A DNA stretch of 64,000 bases from Triglochin maritima (lineage: Eukaryota; Streptophyta; Magnoliopsida; Alismatales; Juncaginaceae): contig OY821775.1 in NCBI GenBank assembly GCA_963682175.1, positions 37,880,053 through 37,944,052 of the forward strand, read 5' to 3'. Each line of letters starts with the position of its first letter. The stretch's first letter is position 1. A program made the position numbers and the translations under genes. Below the pieces are notes generated by a model that was not told the origin of the DNA, did no database searches, and saw nothing but the letters and a program-made list of their open reading frames with translations. This document shows, one piece after another, positions 10,924 through 22,569 of the stretch.

Positions 10924-11300
10924 CGAAATGAACTTGATTATGCATGTCTTACACTATTAGGAGTCACAACGAAAAATTCGGAATGCATAGACAATTAACT
11001 CGAAAGAGATAACCATTTTTGAAAATGTAGTCGCTTTGTTCTCGACGGTCTGTATGATGGGACCGAACCTATCGTCACTTCTTGTTTCTTCCAGAACTTC
11101 TTCAAAACCCAATGTCTCTACTGTCATCAGTGTCATAAGAGCCCGACGTCGACTCAATGCATCAACCACCTTATTCATGGTTCCAGACTTGTGCTTGATT
11201 GAAAACGCAAACTCTTGCAACGAGGTAACCTATTTGGCATGTCTATCACCTAATTGTAGGATCGTGTATGGTCGTATTTATCTAATCACTTTTAGGGTAA
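10924..11300 (-). pseudogene. Gypsy RNase H C-terminus (element E)
   Basis: The minus strand reads LGDRHAK, a stop, then VTSLQEFAFSIKHKSG and TMNKVVDALSRRRAL. This is the conserved end of chromovirus RNase H, where the usual text is H-A-K-W-V and I-K-H-K-S-G-x-x-N-x-V-A-D-A-L-S-R-R. The spacer that follows (EVLEETRSDDRFGPI) leads towards the H2C2 finger. The Trp codon after HAK is a stop here. The frame is closed on the right by the copia G LTR. Confidence 0.8.
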
Positions 11301-11313
11301 ATTAACCTCTACT

Positions 11314-12130
11314 TGCTTAATCAAAGATACAGCAGAATAAAAACAAATAAGCATGTAAAGACAAGAAAATATGAAAACCACAAAGGAAGACTCAAGGATT
11401 TTTACAGAGGTTCGGCCACCCTCCTACATGCTCTCTTGCAAGCTCCGCTTGACACTTCGAGCTCCGCTCATGTCTTCACTATCCGCTCCCCGTTCCGGGC
11501 CGGGAGACAACACCTTTACAAGTCTTCAAACTCGCGAACAACCCTCGCCGAGTTTGGCTTCTTCTCTCACAATCCGAGAGGGAACACTTCGGACTCTCAC
11601 CGAAGTCTATACTCTTGTCTTGGGCTTTCACCAAGACCCTTGCTACTTGACAAACAATTTGAGTGGAACAACGCTCTCTAGCTTGAGTACACTTTGAGTA
11701 GGATTTGGCTATGATCAAAGGTGTGGAAGTTTAAGGCTTAGAGTGTGTGATTTGGAGCTTTTGGGGTTTGGAGACTTCTCTCTAATGTATGAAATAATTG
11801 TGTGTAGGAGAGTTATCTAAACAAAGTGTTCAATCCTCTATTTATAAGATCCTAAGGTGTTATAGCCGTTGGGGATAAGTGTGGTAAGTGGTTGTGTAAG
11901 AAACATAAAACAGTGAACTGCAACACACATTTCAGGACAAATTTGGTCGACCGAAACGGGCATACCGGTCGACCGGTAGGTCAAAATCATATTTCTTCCC
12001 CTTTTAATGATTTTCATGAAGCAAATCCTAATTGAGCAAAGAATGAAATAAAGATATGGCAATTTAGCATTCAATTTTTCCTAGATTAGAACCAATCTAA
12101 TATGAATGGGAAAGATAAATTTTACCCAAC
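11314..12130 (-). repeat. 3' LTR of copia element G
   Basis: On the complement the text encodes the same stretch as the LTR fragment at 33850-34206 (FGESPKCSLSDC in translation). It includes TTTTTACAGAGGTTCGGCCA on the plus strand and two GGTCGACCG palindromes near 11945-11980. The left edge abuts element E coding sequence. The right edge is approximate. Confidence 0.6.
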
Positions 12131-12219
12131 TTGATCCTCGAATTGGTTCCAATCTTCTTTCGGTAATGCAACCAACTTTGAATTTGACTTTCTAAGCATG
12201 CCCGATCACCACCGATCTC

Positions 12220-13185
12220 TCTCCTTCTTTAGGTAACTACAAGTGTAGATTTTGGTACCCATTTTTGTTTGGGTCCATTCAATTTAGCTTTTGGTACCCA
12301 TACCCAAGTGGATTTAGGTACCCAAACACTTGAGGTTCATTTCATGGCAATATGATGCTTTCCATTTATGCTATCTTGAACAAGATGATTTTTAACATAA
12401 AAGACATTGTAGCCTAAACCATGCTTGTCTAAAGATTGCCTTTGATTTCCTAAAAGCATATTAAGGTTTTTCTTTCCATTTGTGAACTTATACAAGTCAT
12501 TAATCAAAGTTTTATTTGAAGCATTAAGTTCATTATTCTTACGCACTAGAGATTCGTTTATGCATTTTAGATTTTGAATTAAAGAAGTATGCTTTTCATT
12601 CATTTGATGCATGTGAATCTCTAATTCGACACATTTGTGAGTCATGCAATTCAAGTCATTCAATAATCTCTTCCTTTCAAGATATGATTTGTCAAGTTTC
12701 TTAAGCAAGTCCTTTTTATCACTTTCAATCATATGACTATCAATAGCATGAGATGAGTTGGTTTTATCTTTCAATTTCTCATCTCTTCTTTTAAGCATGC
12801 ATTCTCCAAAATGAGCTTATCAATTTTAGCAAGTAAGTCATTTTTCTCATTTAAGATGGATTTATTTTGACAATGAAGATCATGATTTACTTCTCTAGCT
12901 AACTTGTTCTTTTGACAAAGAAGCTCATATCTTTCAACAAGTTCATGGAATGCATTTTGTAGTTCTTTAAAAGAATATGATTCATTATTAGAATTAGAAC
13001 TAGATGAACTAGATTTAGGAGATACCTCACTTTCTTCATCGATTGTTACAATGAGGCATGTGTAGGCATCTTCTCCCTTGGATGAGCTTGATGAGGAGTA
13101 CGATGTTGAGGTGTTCTTATCTCATCTCTCTTGAGGTTCATCCATTGGGCTTGATTCTCCTTCACTCCCGGTTGGTGATTCTTCC
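12220..13185 (-). pseudogene. Copia gag C-terminal region (element G)
   Basis: Minus-strand text starts with a Glu/Ser-rich stretch (KGEDAYTCLIVTIDEESEV). It continues with FKELQNAFHELVERYELL and a long coiled-coil-like Lys/Asn/Leu region, then FTNGKKNLNMLLGNQRQSL and DKHGLGYN, then repeated WVPKS. This order (coiled coil, L-L-G-N-Q-R, G-L-G-Y, W-V-P-K) is typical of gag between the capsid and protease of one group of plant copia elements. The longest single frame is 12337-12798. Protease, integrase and RT are missing, and the text runs almost directly into the 3' LTR. The 5' part of gag is missing as well. Confidence 0.7.
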
Positions 13186-13189
13186 TACA

Positions 13190-13640
13190 GGAGCAAAAGT
13201 TTCTACATAATCAAGACCATAAGCCTAAGTATAACCATGTGCGATTAGTCTAGCTTTGTATCAGTCAATAGAACCATTACTATTATACTTAATTTTATAT
13301 ATCTACTTACAACCTACAGGTTTAATACCATGTTTGGAGGGAACTAGGGTCCAAGTTTGATTTTTTTTTCTAAAGCTTCTAATTCATCATTCATGGCTTT
13401 TACCCAATTAGGGTTCCTAAGGGCTTCATGGTAGGATGTGGGTTCACTATATTTATCAATCATATTCCAAAACTTCTGATGCAAAGAAGTTATAACATTG
13501 TAGGATATGTAGTCCTGGATGGGGTAGGTTGCATTGTAGGTGATGAAATCTTGGAGATGCGATGGAGTGTGAGTGATTCTTGTGGACCTTCTCATGGGGT
13601 TCTTCTTGTTCGTCATTTTCCTCACATGTGGTATGTTCTT
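13190..13640 (-). pseudogene. Copia RT N-terminus (element F)
   Basis: Minus text reads RRSTRITHTPSHLQDF, SEPTSYHEALRNPNWVKAMN, DELEALEKK, then NQTWTLVPSKHGIKPVGCK, IDQYKARLIAHGY and GLDYVETFAPVG. This is the standard opening of copia RT (the P-x-H-x-x-A-x-x-x-x-x-W-x-x-A-M pattern and K-A-R-L-V-A-K-G-Y). It breaks off right after E-T-F-A-P-V, before the catalytic YVDD region. Confidence 0.85.
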
Positions 13641-13759
13641 CTCCCCCATCTTAAGGGATGACAATCTCCTCAAGAGATGGAGAGATATCAAGCAAGTCGA
13701 TAGTAGGAAGCAGAGATGTCTCACCTGCAGACAAAGTCTTTGTAGATTCAAAATACGAT

Positions 13760-14600
13760 TCATTTTCTAAGAAGGATACATCTAGAGATGTACATTTTAC
13801 ATTCCAGAGGATCATAACATTTGTACCACTTCTTTTGGAAGGAATAGTTTAAAAAGATCGTTCTGACAAAAAGATGATCAAGTTTTTCAATATGTTTTTT
13901 ATGAACATAACAAGTGCAACTGAAGATTTTAAGGTGATCAACACTCATCCTTCTACCATTCAATATTTTTAAGGGTTGTTTATTTTGAATTATGGGACTA
14001 CGGAGCCGATTGATAAGATACACAACAATTAACAAAGATTCGAATCAGAAAATTTTAGGTACCTGAGTTTGGAATAAAACAGATCTAGTAACATTCAGAA
14101 AATGACGATGTTTTCTTTCAGAAAAAACATTTTGTTCAGGAGTGTTAATACATGCAGTTTGATGAAATATGCATTTTTCTTTCAATTTTTTTTGAAACAC
14201 ATTACTTGTGTATTCTCATCCATTTTTTTACCTAATGATTTTAATTTTAGTATCATACATATTTTCTGCCAAGGCAACATATCCACAAAAAATAGAGAAA
14301 GCACCAGATTTAGATTTTAGCAAGTATATCTAGCTAGGTTGTACGAGAAAAATCATTGATAAATGCAATAAAATATTTAAAACCATTATATGACTCAATT
14401 GTTCGGACCCCAGATGTTAAAGTGTATCATTTCCAGAGGTTTCCCAATTTTAGTTATAGAAAAGTGAAAAGGCAACCTTGTTTGATTGGTAAGGCGACAT
14501 GTCTAACAACATAATTTAGTATTCAAATTTAAACTAGAAAGCAATTGTTTTAAAAAAGGAAAAGGCAGGTGTCCCATGCGTTAGTGCCAAAAGTTAGGTG
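13760..14600 (-). pseudogene. Copia integrase remnant (element F)
   Basis: The clearest part is 13760-14035: VVYLINRLRSPIIQNKQPL, VDHLKIFSCTCYVH, FLNYSFQKKWYKCYDPLE and YISRCILL. This is the C-terminal region of copia integrase. The DDE core to the right is badly decayed and no intact catalytic triad can be shown. Confidence 0.75.
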
Positions 14601-14639
14601 TGATGGGACACTTTATTAGTAAGCAAATAATTGTTCAAA

Positions 14640-15070
14640 TCTGACACATATAAGCCCAAATCTGACACATATAAACCATCTCCCCTAATATTCTGTCCTG
14701 AAATAACACATCAAAAGGTGAGAAAATCACATTGCAGTTCAAGCTTCTAGTGATACGTCCTACATATAGTAGTTTAGAAGTGAATTCAGGGACATATAGA
14801 ACAATTGTAGATGTGTTATTTAGTAATGTGGACTCTCCTGTTCTGTTGATTTTAACTTGATTTCCATTAGAAACAATGATAAATTTATTCGTGTTTGAGT
14901 TGTAATGAATTTTATGTAAAAGATCTAAATTTCCAGTCATGTGGTCGATGGCACTCATGTCTATAATATATGAATTAAGAGTAAGAGTAAAATTTATGAG
15001 GTTTGCAACAGGGTTAATACCTGAGACATTACTTGGCTGAGTTGGATTTTGACCTAAGAGTTGAAGAAGG
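14640..15070 (-). pseudogene. Copia protease region (element F)
   Basis: Reads DHMTGNLDLLHKIHY, KFIIVSNGNQVKINRTGES and STIVLYVPEFTSKLLYVGRI. This follows the D-S-G-A-S-D-H-M-T-G active site of copia proteases. The Asp-Ser-Gly part has been altered, so the catalytic motif is incomplete. Confidence 0.75.
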
Positions 15071-15299
15071 CTATTAAGTCATGCTAAAACATGATCCAAC
15101 TCTTTCTGGACTGAACAAGGCCCATGACCAGCTGCTGCACGCTCCCCCGTACCCACATGTGAACGTGTATGTACACCAGGATCCAGAGTGCACGCTTGCC
15201 CGCCTAAACCACCAAAGAAGTCGGGTATTGGATGATCCGTGTATGTTTTGGATATAAAAACCCAACTTTCAGAGTTTGACCCGACCTGCGGCCAGTTTT

Positions 15300-16190
15300 G
15301 ATTTCCGCCTCCGAAGATAAGTTTAGGTTTGAGTCAAGTTTGCTATCGCTGCTAGGGTTTCCTCTTCCCTCACCCCTTCAATCTCTAGTTCCATCCTTTG
15401 GTGATCAGAGGTGCAGGTAGAGGAACCAACAACGGTCGCGACTAGGTCCTTGTTTCTTGTAGTTATCGTAGTGCTCGTCTTTACGCCTTCCAAATTGTCC
15501 TTTTCCTTTTGTGGTTTGGTTTTGTTGTACGTGGCGGCGAAAGCTTGGTTTTCCTTGTGGATGTGTTGGGGCATGGCGTGTCTTTAAGTTTCTTCCCATT
15601 GCACCATCACGACGATTTGTGTTTGGGGCGGGAACTCCAATGATAGTAGTATCTATGATTTTAAGGTCTCGTTGCTGGAGTCGAGTCCAATCAGAAATTG
15701 TGATAGTAATGTATGTTCGACCCTCTCCTTGATGATTTTTGGGTCTACGCTCAGTGGTTCGTAGATCTTGAGTTCATCCCACCATCTTTTAAATTCACTA
15801 AGGCATTTGGTGACCTTTTTGCCCTTATTTTGTTTACATGAGTTCTTCCTTGACATTGAATATGTGGGCAAATTTTTGTTGCTTCCTATACAGGTCATGG
15901 ATGGCATCCCATAACTCTTTCGTTGAGTTGGAGTAGATGAACAGCTATACGATCTGTGATTGCATGGAGTTGAGCACCATCGTCATCACAAGGTGATCAA
16001 CGGTCTACCAGTCCTCGATTTTGGTGTCCTCGGTGGTCGATTTTTGTGTGCGTCTGGTGATGTTACCAACTTTTCCCTTGCCACTGAGGGGCATTGTGAT
16101 TGACCACGCCCATGAGAGCTAATTTGTCATGTTCAAGAGTCGAGTGGTTAGCCTTTGGGGTTGTGCTCCTTCTGCGACCATGGTAAGGGT
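15300..16190 (-). pseudogene. Copia gag (element F)
   Basis: Minus text includes WAWSITMPLSGKGKVGNI, VDHLVMTMVLNSMQSQI, KGKKVTKCLSEFKRWWDELK, IYEPLSVDPKIIKERVEHTL and FLIGLDSSNETLKS. This is the UBN2-type gag of copia elements. The C-terminal part is Arg/Lys/Gln-rich, with no clear zinc knuckle. Stops occur in the N-terminal third. The PBS and LTR lie just to the right. Confidence 0.8.
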
Positions 16191-16424
16191 TGGACGTTGC
16201 CTTGTGCATCAGCCCCCTTTCGTAGTCTAAGGCTAGGTGGTCGGTGATGGTTTTGGACGGTATGAGATAACCAAGTTTAGGATCTGAGATTGATTGGTTG
16301 ATGATGGGTTTTGGAGTTTTGCATTTTGTGGTGAATAAATGTATTATTATTTTGGGGTGATTTAAGGCGGTGATCGGAGAGGTCGCCGCCGGTGATGAAT
16401 CCTCAGTTCTTAGGTCTGATCAAT

Positions 16425-16436
16425 GCTCTGATACCA
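16425..16436 (-). other. Primer binding site, element F
   Basis: The complement is TGGTATCAGAGC, the standard copia PBS complementary to initiator tRNA-Met. It lies 3 nt from the LTR. Confidence 0.85.
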
Positions 16437-16439
16437 TAT

Positions 16440-16679
16440 TGAATTTGTGTTTGTGTATATTATTGATTGTTAATTTGTATTACAGACGTGAAGTATATAT
16501 ATAGGCTATATGAGTTAGCCGTCGGGGGATATTTTAGTTACCGATTACATGCGATTGTGTTTTTGCTAGATTGGTAACTTGCATGTATGAATCTTTGTTT
16601 CCTTCGGTGGTGGTGATGATTGTGATGTCAATGGATTGTGTCCCTTGATTGACGGTGATGACCGTTGTCTAAGCAAACA
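16440..16679 (-). repeat. 5' LTR of element F
   Basis: About 240 bp, starting TGAATTTG and ending AAGCAAACA on the plus strand, bounded by the PBS on the left and element E RT on the right. A TATATATATAGGC tract probably holds the TATA box. The TG and CA ends agree with an LTR. Confidence 0.7.
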
Positions 16680-16683
16680 ATTT

Positions 16684-17272
16684 GTTTAACTGCACATGAT
16701 TCAAGACTCCCCTAAAAGTACTCGGAGCATTAGACAATCTAAACGGCATGACCACCCACTAAAACAAGCCCTCTTTTGTTTTAAAAGTCGTTTTGCACTC
16801 TTCAAATCAATTTTCAAAAGCACTACTGCTCCGCTCAATTGATCAAGCATGTCATCTAATCTTGGAATCGCGAACGATATTTAACTGTGATGCGGTTGAT
16901 GGCTCGGCTATCAACACACATTTGCCATGACCATCTTTCTTTGACACCGACAATGCAGGTACGACGCATGGGCTAATGCTTTATCTATTGTAGCCTTTCT
17001 CCAACAATTCTGTGATTTGTTTCTTAAGCTCCTTATATTGTTGAGGCGACATGCGATAGTCTACTTTGTTGGGAACAATGACATTGGGCACTAAATCTAT
17101 TTGGTGCTGGATATATGTTAGCGGTGGAAACCTGCAAGAAGGTCGAACGACAACACATCACACAAAAAAATCTAGCACAATTTGAGCATGTAACGACACT
17201 TCATAACCACTTTCTGAATTTTAATTGCTGGAATATTCTCTTTGTAAGTTAGATCAACCATTAATCTAGAGG
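16684..17272 (-). pseudogene. Gypsy reverse transcriptase N-terminal half (element E)
   Basis: Minus text reads QHQIDLVPNVIVPNKVDYRM, SPQQYKELKKQITELLEKGY, ISPCVVPALSVSKKDGHGK, then (with stops) FKTKEGLF and MPFRLSNAPSTF. This is the start of chromovirus RT: the S-P-C-x-x-P-x-L-x-x-x-K-K-D-G and M-P-F-G-L-x-N-A-P-x-T-F signatures are recognisable. Text is lost before the catalytic Y-x-D-D because element F starts there. Several stops; dead. Confidence 0.85.
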
Positions 17273-17985
17273 GACAAAATAAATTATATATAAATCTAGC
17301 TAAACAAATCATAATTAAAAATAGTAATGAAAATATTTCAAATCAAAAGTCGATGCCGGATATTTGTAGAGGTTTGATCACACCATCGTGATCTAGTCAT
17401 CTCCTCAACTTCTGATCGCTCCTCTGATCCCTACTTAAGAATTTAATAATCTCTTCCTCCAAGGTCGAAAATAAATCCTTTTACAATCGGAGCCTTGCCT
17501 CGCCTTGCCCAAATCTCCTCTCACAACCTGAGAGGGAGCTTCATCAAAGTTTATCTAATCAAATTAGTCTAATCTCTACCAAATAAGCAACAGAAATAAT
17601 TAAAAGACAAGTAGAGAAAAGACAAGCAAACCACAAGAAGACTCGATGATTTTTATAGAGGTTTGGCCTCCCACCTACTTCCTCTTGACTATCCAATCTC
17701 GTTCCAGGCCGAGATTAAGCATTTACAAAGCAAGCTCCGCGAACACCCTCGCGAGCTTGGTTTCTTCCTCTCACAATCTGAGAGGGATGCTTCGGGCTTT
17801 AACCGAAACCTCTACTTCTTTTGACAGCAAATGTAAGTTGATCAATACTCTCTTACTTCAGCACACTTTGAGTATGATTTGTAATTCATCAAAGATGTAG
17901 AGGTTTAAGATTTGAGTGTAGGATTTGGGATTTCTTGATTGGGAGAAGTCTCTCTAGTATATGGAGCAAATGGAAGTCTGAGGGA
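17273..17985 (-). repeat. Copia-type LTR fragments
   Basis: Two partly similar stretches (about 17340-17570 and 17640-17960). The second resembles the G LTR: GATTTTTATAGAGGTTTGGC, CTCACAATCTGAGAGGGATG and the matching end near 17930. No coding sequence is convincing. Confidence 0.5.
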
Positions 17986-18019
17986 TGGATTAATGGGGAG
18001 ACAATATTAATTCAAATTT

Positions 18020-19067
18020 TTATACATCATACCCACCCCATTATTCTCATCCCGAATACCCACATCCCTACCAACCACCACCCATGACCATAAGGTTTAA
18101 TTCTCAGCCTATTAACACCCAACCAACAAACTGTGACAATCAAAATGTGAACTTCAATGTTGAACCCAAACTTGATTCCTTAAAACAAACCCTTCAAACG
18201 TTCATGGAAACCACTTAAAATTTATTGAAGTTAAACTTGAATTCCTTTCAAACTATGGAAATGCAAGTGAGTCAAATGACACAACAATTAAGTGAACGTG
18301 AGGAGGATGCTCTTTCTTGTCAACATGAGGATTCATCTTTTGATATCGAACCACCACCACATCCACAAATTCAAAGTACAATCTTCCAAAATCAAAATCC
18401 TAGTCAGTCTGAGGGACTTGGGGTTTCAATTCACAATCACTTGGTGGGAGATTCGATTCAAATTGAGAATAGCATGGACCAACTTCATTATGAGTCAGCA
18501 TAGGATTGTGCCTTATCTTTTTGTCCCGTGGTCCTTGAGCCACGTGATCTTAATGTTGTGCCTCTTGAGGACCTACCTTTGGTGGAGCAAGAGCTCCCTA
18601 ATACCCCTAATTTCATACAACCTAGTGAGAGTTTGTCTCTCACTATTGTTTATGATCATCTTGAAAATGAAGGGACACCAAACAACTACATTGCCAATGA
18701 GGGTATTGCGAGTTCCTTAGATGATACCTTGGGTAAGAGACCCACTTTTTGTTTGCATGGTGCGACAGGCACGAATAATGAGGTTATTGGCCTCATTCTG
18801 ACACACCAGCCTGTTAGTTGGAGAGTTTCGATTGATGATCATAATTTCAATAATGTAAGGGGAGAAACTCTTCCTCCGTTGCTCAATTATGACCAAACTC
18901 TTGAGAGGTTCAAGCTCTTTAAGTTTGATTCTTTGAATCAGACGCCTTTGCGTCTTGATCTTGAATCTCTCCTTGCATCTTGTGCATTTTGTGAGGGGCC
19001 CAATAATGAGTATTTTGGCTGTGCGTTGTGTCATGTTCCCATTCCAAGTACATTGACCCACTTTTGA
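18020..19067 (+). pseudogene. Athila-derived gag-like protein remnant (element B)
   Basis: Starts in P/Y/H-rich text and continues FNSQPINTQPTN, METT-stop, MEMQVSQMTQQLSEREED, CQHEDSSFDIEPPPHPQIQ, EGLGVSIHNHLVGDSI, LEPRDLNVVPLEDLPLVEQE and VSWRVSIDDHNFNNVRGET. It ends LERFKLFKFDSLNQTPLRLD. It aligns with the C protein over about 350 codons in a single frame. Only two nonsense codons are present (near 18220 and 18501), and the indels keep the frame. No zinc knuckle remains because the 5' part is lost. Confidence 0.75.
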
Positions 19068-19761
19068 GATTTCCATTTGACGTCCTTTGACAAATGACGG
19101 TGAGAACTTATTTTTGTACATAGTTATATTTGAAAAAAAGACTCCAAGAGTGAGCATAAGTGTTTTGGGCTCCAACCCTTGTGTATTTGGGCCGCATTTG
19201 TTTCAGATACTTGTCTCACTTCTTAGGTATCTCATAGGTTTTGAGGGGAATTCAAATTTGTGTCCATCAACATGACCATGAAAATTTTCTTGTGCTTCAA
19301 AGTTTGGTGAGATCATAACTTTTTCATGCAAAAATACATGTAGTATCATGCTTCCATACATTGAGGACAATGTATGAAGTAAGTGTGGGGGGTGCTTTAC
19401 ATTTGTATATATGTGGAGTCAAGTCTTTTTCACTTTGTTTTTTGTTTTATTTTGTGTGTATTGTTAGGGTCATGTTAGTGTTCTGCATTTAATATCTATA
19501 TATTTGTCTACCATGATCCTTGGACGACTTGTCTTCTTTTGCTTACCTAGTACTTTAAATTTTTTATTTCTTTCAAAATTTTCATGTGTTTGCGAAAGAA
19601 AAGGCTTTGTGGGTTTTGCATGTGTTTAGCATGTTAAAAATTGTTGAGAGACAAAGTCAAAAGGAAGGTCCCAAAAGTGACTTGAACATGATGCATTAGG
19701 ATATCTAGTACACCAGCTTTTGGTCTTATATAGTCCTAAGGATGCACCCCAGTTTTTCCTC

Positions 19762-19783
19762 GGGGGGGGGGGGGGGGGGGGGG
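19762..19783 (+). repeat. Poly-G run of 22
   Basis: Twenty-two consecutive G at a place where elements A and C have only a short C/G-rich block. Such runs form quadruplexes and are hard to sequence, so the length may not be exact. Confidence 0.85.
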
Positions 19784-20216
19784 AGACTAATCATAGGGTT
19801 TTAGTACTTAAACAAATAAAGAAGTCCACCTTGAACCTAGTGAGTCGAATAATTGGTGTATGTTAGTATATGGAAGTTTGTCGTAGTCAGGGACCCTTAA
19901 ACTCCTGTTGTGAAACCTTAAGTGTAAGGATTTTGGTTCATTGTGGAGATAACAAATAAGTGAGTAGAGTATTCTCTCTCCTTGCACGACTCTTATCACT
20001 TGGGAAATTAGGTCTGAGGGGACTTAGTGTCTTTTTCTATCGAGTCATATGACTTGGGATGCACCGACCGAACTACCATTACACTGGTAGTAGGGATCGC
20101 CCAATGTGGAGATTTGGGGGAAGGTGTACGTGATAGTGTAAGTCCTCATAGGCAATGATGCATAAAACCTAACCCTGAGAGAATTAAACACCAACTAGTA
20201 AAAAATGATGAAATGA

Positions 20217-20272
20217 AAGAAGAAGAAGAAGAAGAAGAAGAAGAAGAAGAAGAAGATGATGATGATGATACA
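20217..20272 (+). repeat. (GAA)n-(GAT)n microsatellite
   Basis: About 14 GAA units followed by five GAT units. It replaces the T/C-rich stretch found at the matching place in A (near 5065-5090, other strand). Confidence 0.95.
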
Positions 20273-20711
20273 CATAAGAACCTTAATCAACCTTACACTT
20301 TGTATCACTTGAGGATGTTAAGGTTTCCCATGTCTTTCACTAAAGTCCTTAATTAACTTGCACGAATGGTTCACTAGGCAAAGTATGTGGACTAGATACA
20401 TATATAGAGTTGGCCCGAAGGAATACCGCGTCCAATGATCGACAAAACTAGGTTCAGCGAGTCGTGTTGCTAGGTTAATTAATCCATCAATGTTCGGATT
20501 TTGTGGGTATATCCGTTGTAAACCCTCAGGAGACACCACTCCTCCTCCTTGGAAACAAAGAGGTTTAACGGTTTGTTGCACGTGCTGAGTGCAACCGTGA
20601 TTCCTACGAAAGTTGGTTAAAATTTCTCTGTTTTTCGAATGTTTTTCCTTTCTTTCATTTTTCTCTTTCTTTGTTTTGCTCAAGACTAGAAAAAGGTAAG
20701 TGTGGGTGTAT

Positions 20712-22053
20712 TTGATTAGTAGCATATCATGCATCATATTTATGTTATATATCATTAATTTGACCCCACGTTTGTGCTACTCGAGTGTTTGTTGTGTATT
20801 TTCAGGTATTAAGTAATAAAGAAGAGAACAGAAGAGAAAATGGCTGAAATATAAGAAGAAATCACTTAAATGAAGAAAATTGGACTTGTTTGTCATACAC
20901 AATGACCCATCTGCAAGAGAGAAGTACCTAGATGTAAGACGAAATGACCAAATAGCAAATCGAGAAACTCCACACCATCATGAGGAGTATTTTGGCAACT
21001 ATATTCGGGCCTATACTCCGATAATCAATTTGTGTTCACCCTACGTGAAGAATCGAAGCACTAAAGAACATCCGAAATCGGATTGCATCAGAAAAAAAGT
21101 GACCGACCCCAAACCTCCAATTGGCTATCCATTTTGGGCCAAATCCGACCCGGTTTTGTGTTGGTTATGAAGTTTATGTCCATTTTAGGTATGTTTCATT
21201 AGTCTCATACAGGGGAATTGTCCTCAGTTGACTTTTTCATCCTTCGTCCTTTGTAACCTACCCATTGCTTGGTGGTCATTCTCTCTACTTGGAATAAGCC
21301 TTTGAAGAAAAAATCGAGGCATAGAGGATGCCACGTTGTTATGTGAGTCATGTAAATAAATTTTATATTTTTTAGTTAGATATTGTTTTCTTTAGTCTTG
21401 CATGGTTTGTTTCCTTAAATCCTTGCATAATTAGTTAGCTTAATGAGTAGTGGGTAGTTTCATGCCCCTTTGGGGGGCGAAGATGATGTTTATACATGTA
21501 ATGAAGAATGACAATGAATGTTATCTTATGCAATATGTGATGAATGTGAATGTATGCTTGTTTGTTTTAGCATACTTAACTTGATGGCTTTTGCCACAAC
21601 TTTTAGACACCTCTCATACTTGTTTAGGTTCTTAATAACCAACTTGTTTATGCTCATGTTAATCAACTAGGTTAGTGATTGGATTGATAGGTCTTGCCAT
21701 AACCATTAAACACTTCCTATGCATGAAAACACAACCTACATTTGTGCCTTATTGAATGCATTCTTCACCACATTATTTCTTGTGTACACACACTCCACCC
21801 CTTGGGGGGTTTTCCTTACTGAATTTCATCTTGCTTTGCTAGTTGCTTCGTTTAGTTTCAGTTACTCTCGTGCTCTAATCTTTCTCATTTGTTAGTTCAT
21901 AGCTTAGTGTAATTAGTTAGCATAATCCACTCAATCTCCTCTCCCACTCGAGTATGGTTGGAACAACAACACTCACAACTTCTTGAGGTTCGACCCATAT
22001 TTGTCACGTCTTCACCGACGTCGTGCATTTACGGTTATTATAACTGAATCAAT
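20712..22053 (+). repeat. 3' LTR of element B
   Basis: It begins TGATTAGTAGCATATCATGC, a diverged copy of the sense start of the A/C LTR (TGATTGACATC). It ends near ACGGTTATTATAACTGAATC. It includes the Athila end block (GTCACGTCTTCACCG, CGTGCATTTACGG). The palindrome is decayed to CCAATTGGCTATCC at 21117-21130. Confidence 0.7.
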
Positions 22054-22564
22054 TAGAGTTGAACTTGGAGTGAATTGAGTGAAGTTTGAGAGTTGGTAGA
22101 GCTTTGAAAACTTGGAATTTGAGAGTTGCACGCTGATTAGCAACAACAACATCGATCGACCGAAGAAGCTCAATAGACCGTTTAGGGACATTTCAAAAAA
22201 AATGTGTTGCTAGACGAAAAAAGATAAGTCTGTTGAAAACGCTCAACATATTTATTGCCACATGGGCCAATTAGATATAGTCATTAGGATTAAACAGAGG
22301 GTAATGTCGGATGATCGATCCCTACTCAATAAACCGAATCAACAATTTCAGGGAAGTTCCAAAATTTATTAAGTGGACGGAAATGGTTGACTAAACACAT
22401 AGGGTAATGTAAGATGACCGATCCCTATTTGGTAGACTGAATCAACAATTTCAGGGAAGTTCCGAAATTTACTGAGTGGACGGAAACAATTGACCAATCC
22501 ACGTTCAGTAGTCTGAATCAAGAATATCAGGGACGGTCTACATGCTACTGAGTAGATGGAAATG
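22054..22564. repeat. LTR-like DNA with imperfect tandem repeats
   Basis: Three imperfect copies of a unit containing AATCAACAATTTCAGGGAAG (starts near 22338, 22440 and 22516). Earlier it carries ATCGATCGACCGAAG. No gene. Solo LTR D is inserted at its right end and the text resumes at 24166. Confidence 0.5.
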
Positions 22565-22569
22565 GTACA

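Larger units (their letters stand above)
13186..16679 (-). mobile_element. Element F: 3'-truncated Ty1/copia retrotransposon
   Basis: From right to left: 5' LTR (16440-16679), tRNA-iMet PBS, gag, protease, integrase and the start of RT. It stops at 13185, where gag of element G begins. No second copy of the 240-bp LTR is present, so the 3' half is gone. It lies between the RT and RNase H pieces of element E. Many stops and frameshifts. Confidence 0.8.
19068..20711 (+). other. 3' noncoding region of element B
   Basis: It aligns in reverse with the 3' regions of A and C and carries no credible gene. It contains a 22-G run and a GAA/GAT microsatellite. A G-rich tract (AAAAGGTAAGTGTGGGTGTA) immediately precedes the LTR. 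Confidence 0.65.
17986..22053 (+). mobile_element. Element B: 5'-truncated Athila-derived retroelement
   Basis: It is the same family as A and C but in plus orientation. It contains a coding remnant (18020-19067) aligned with the C protein, a 3' noncoding region with the same order of blocks, a polypurine-like tract near 20698 and a 3' LTR (20712-22053). The 5' LTR and leader are missing. It is more divergent than A and C and therefore probably older. Confidence 0.75.
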
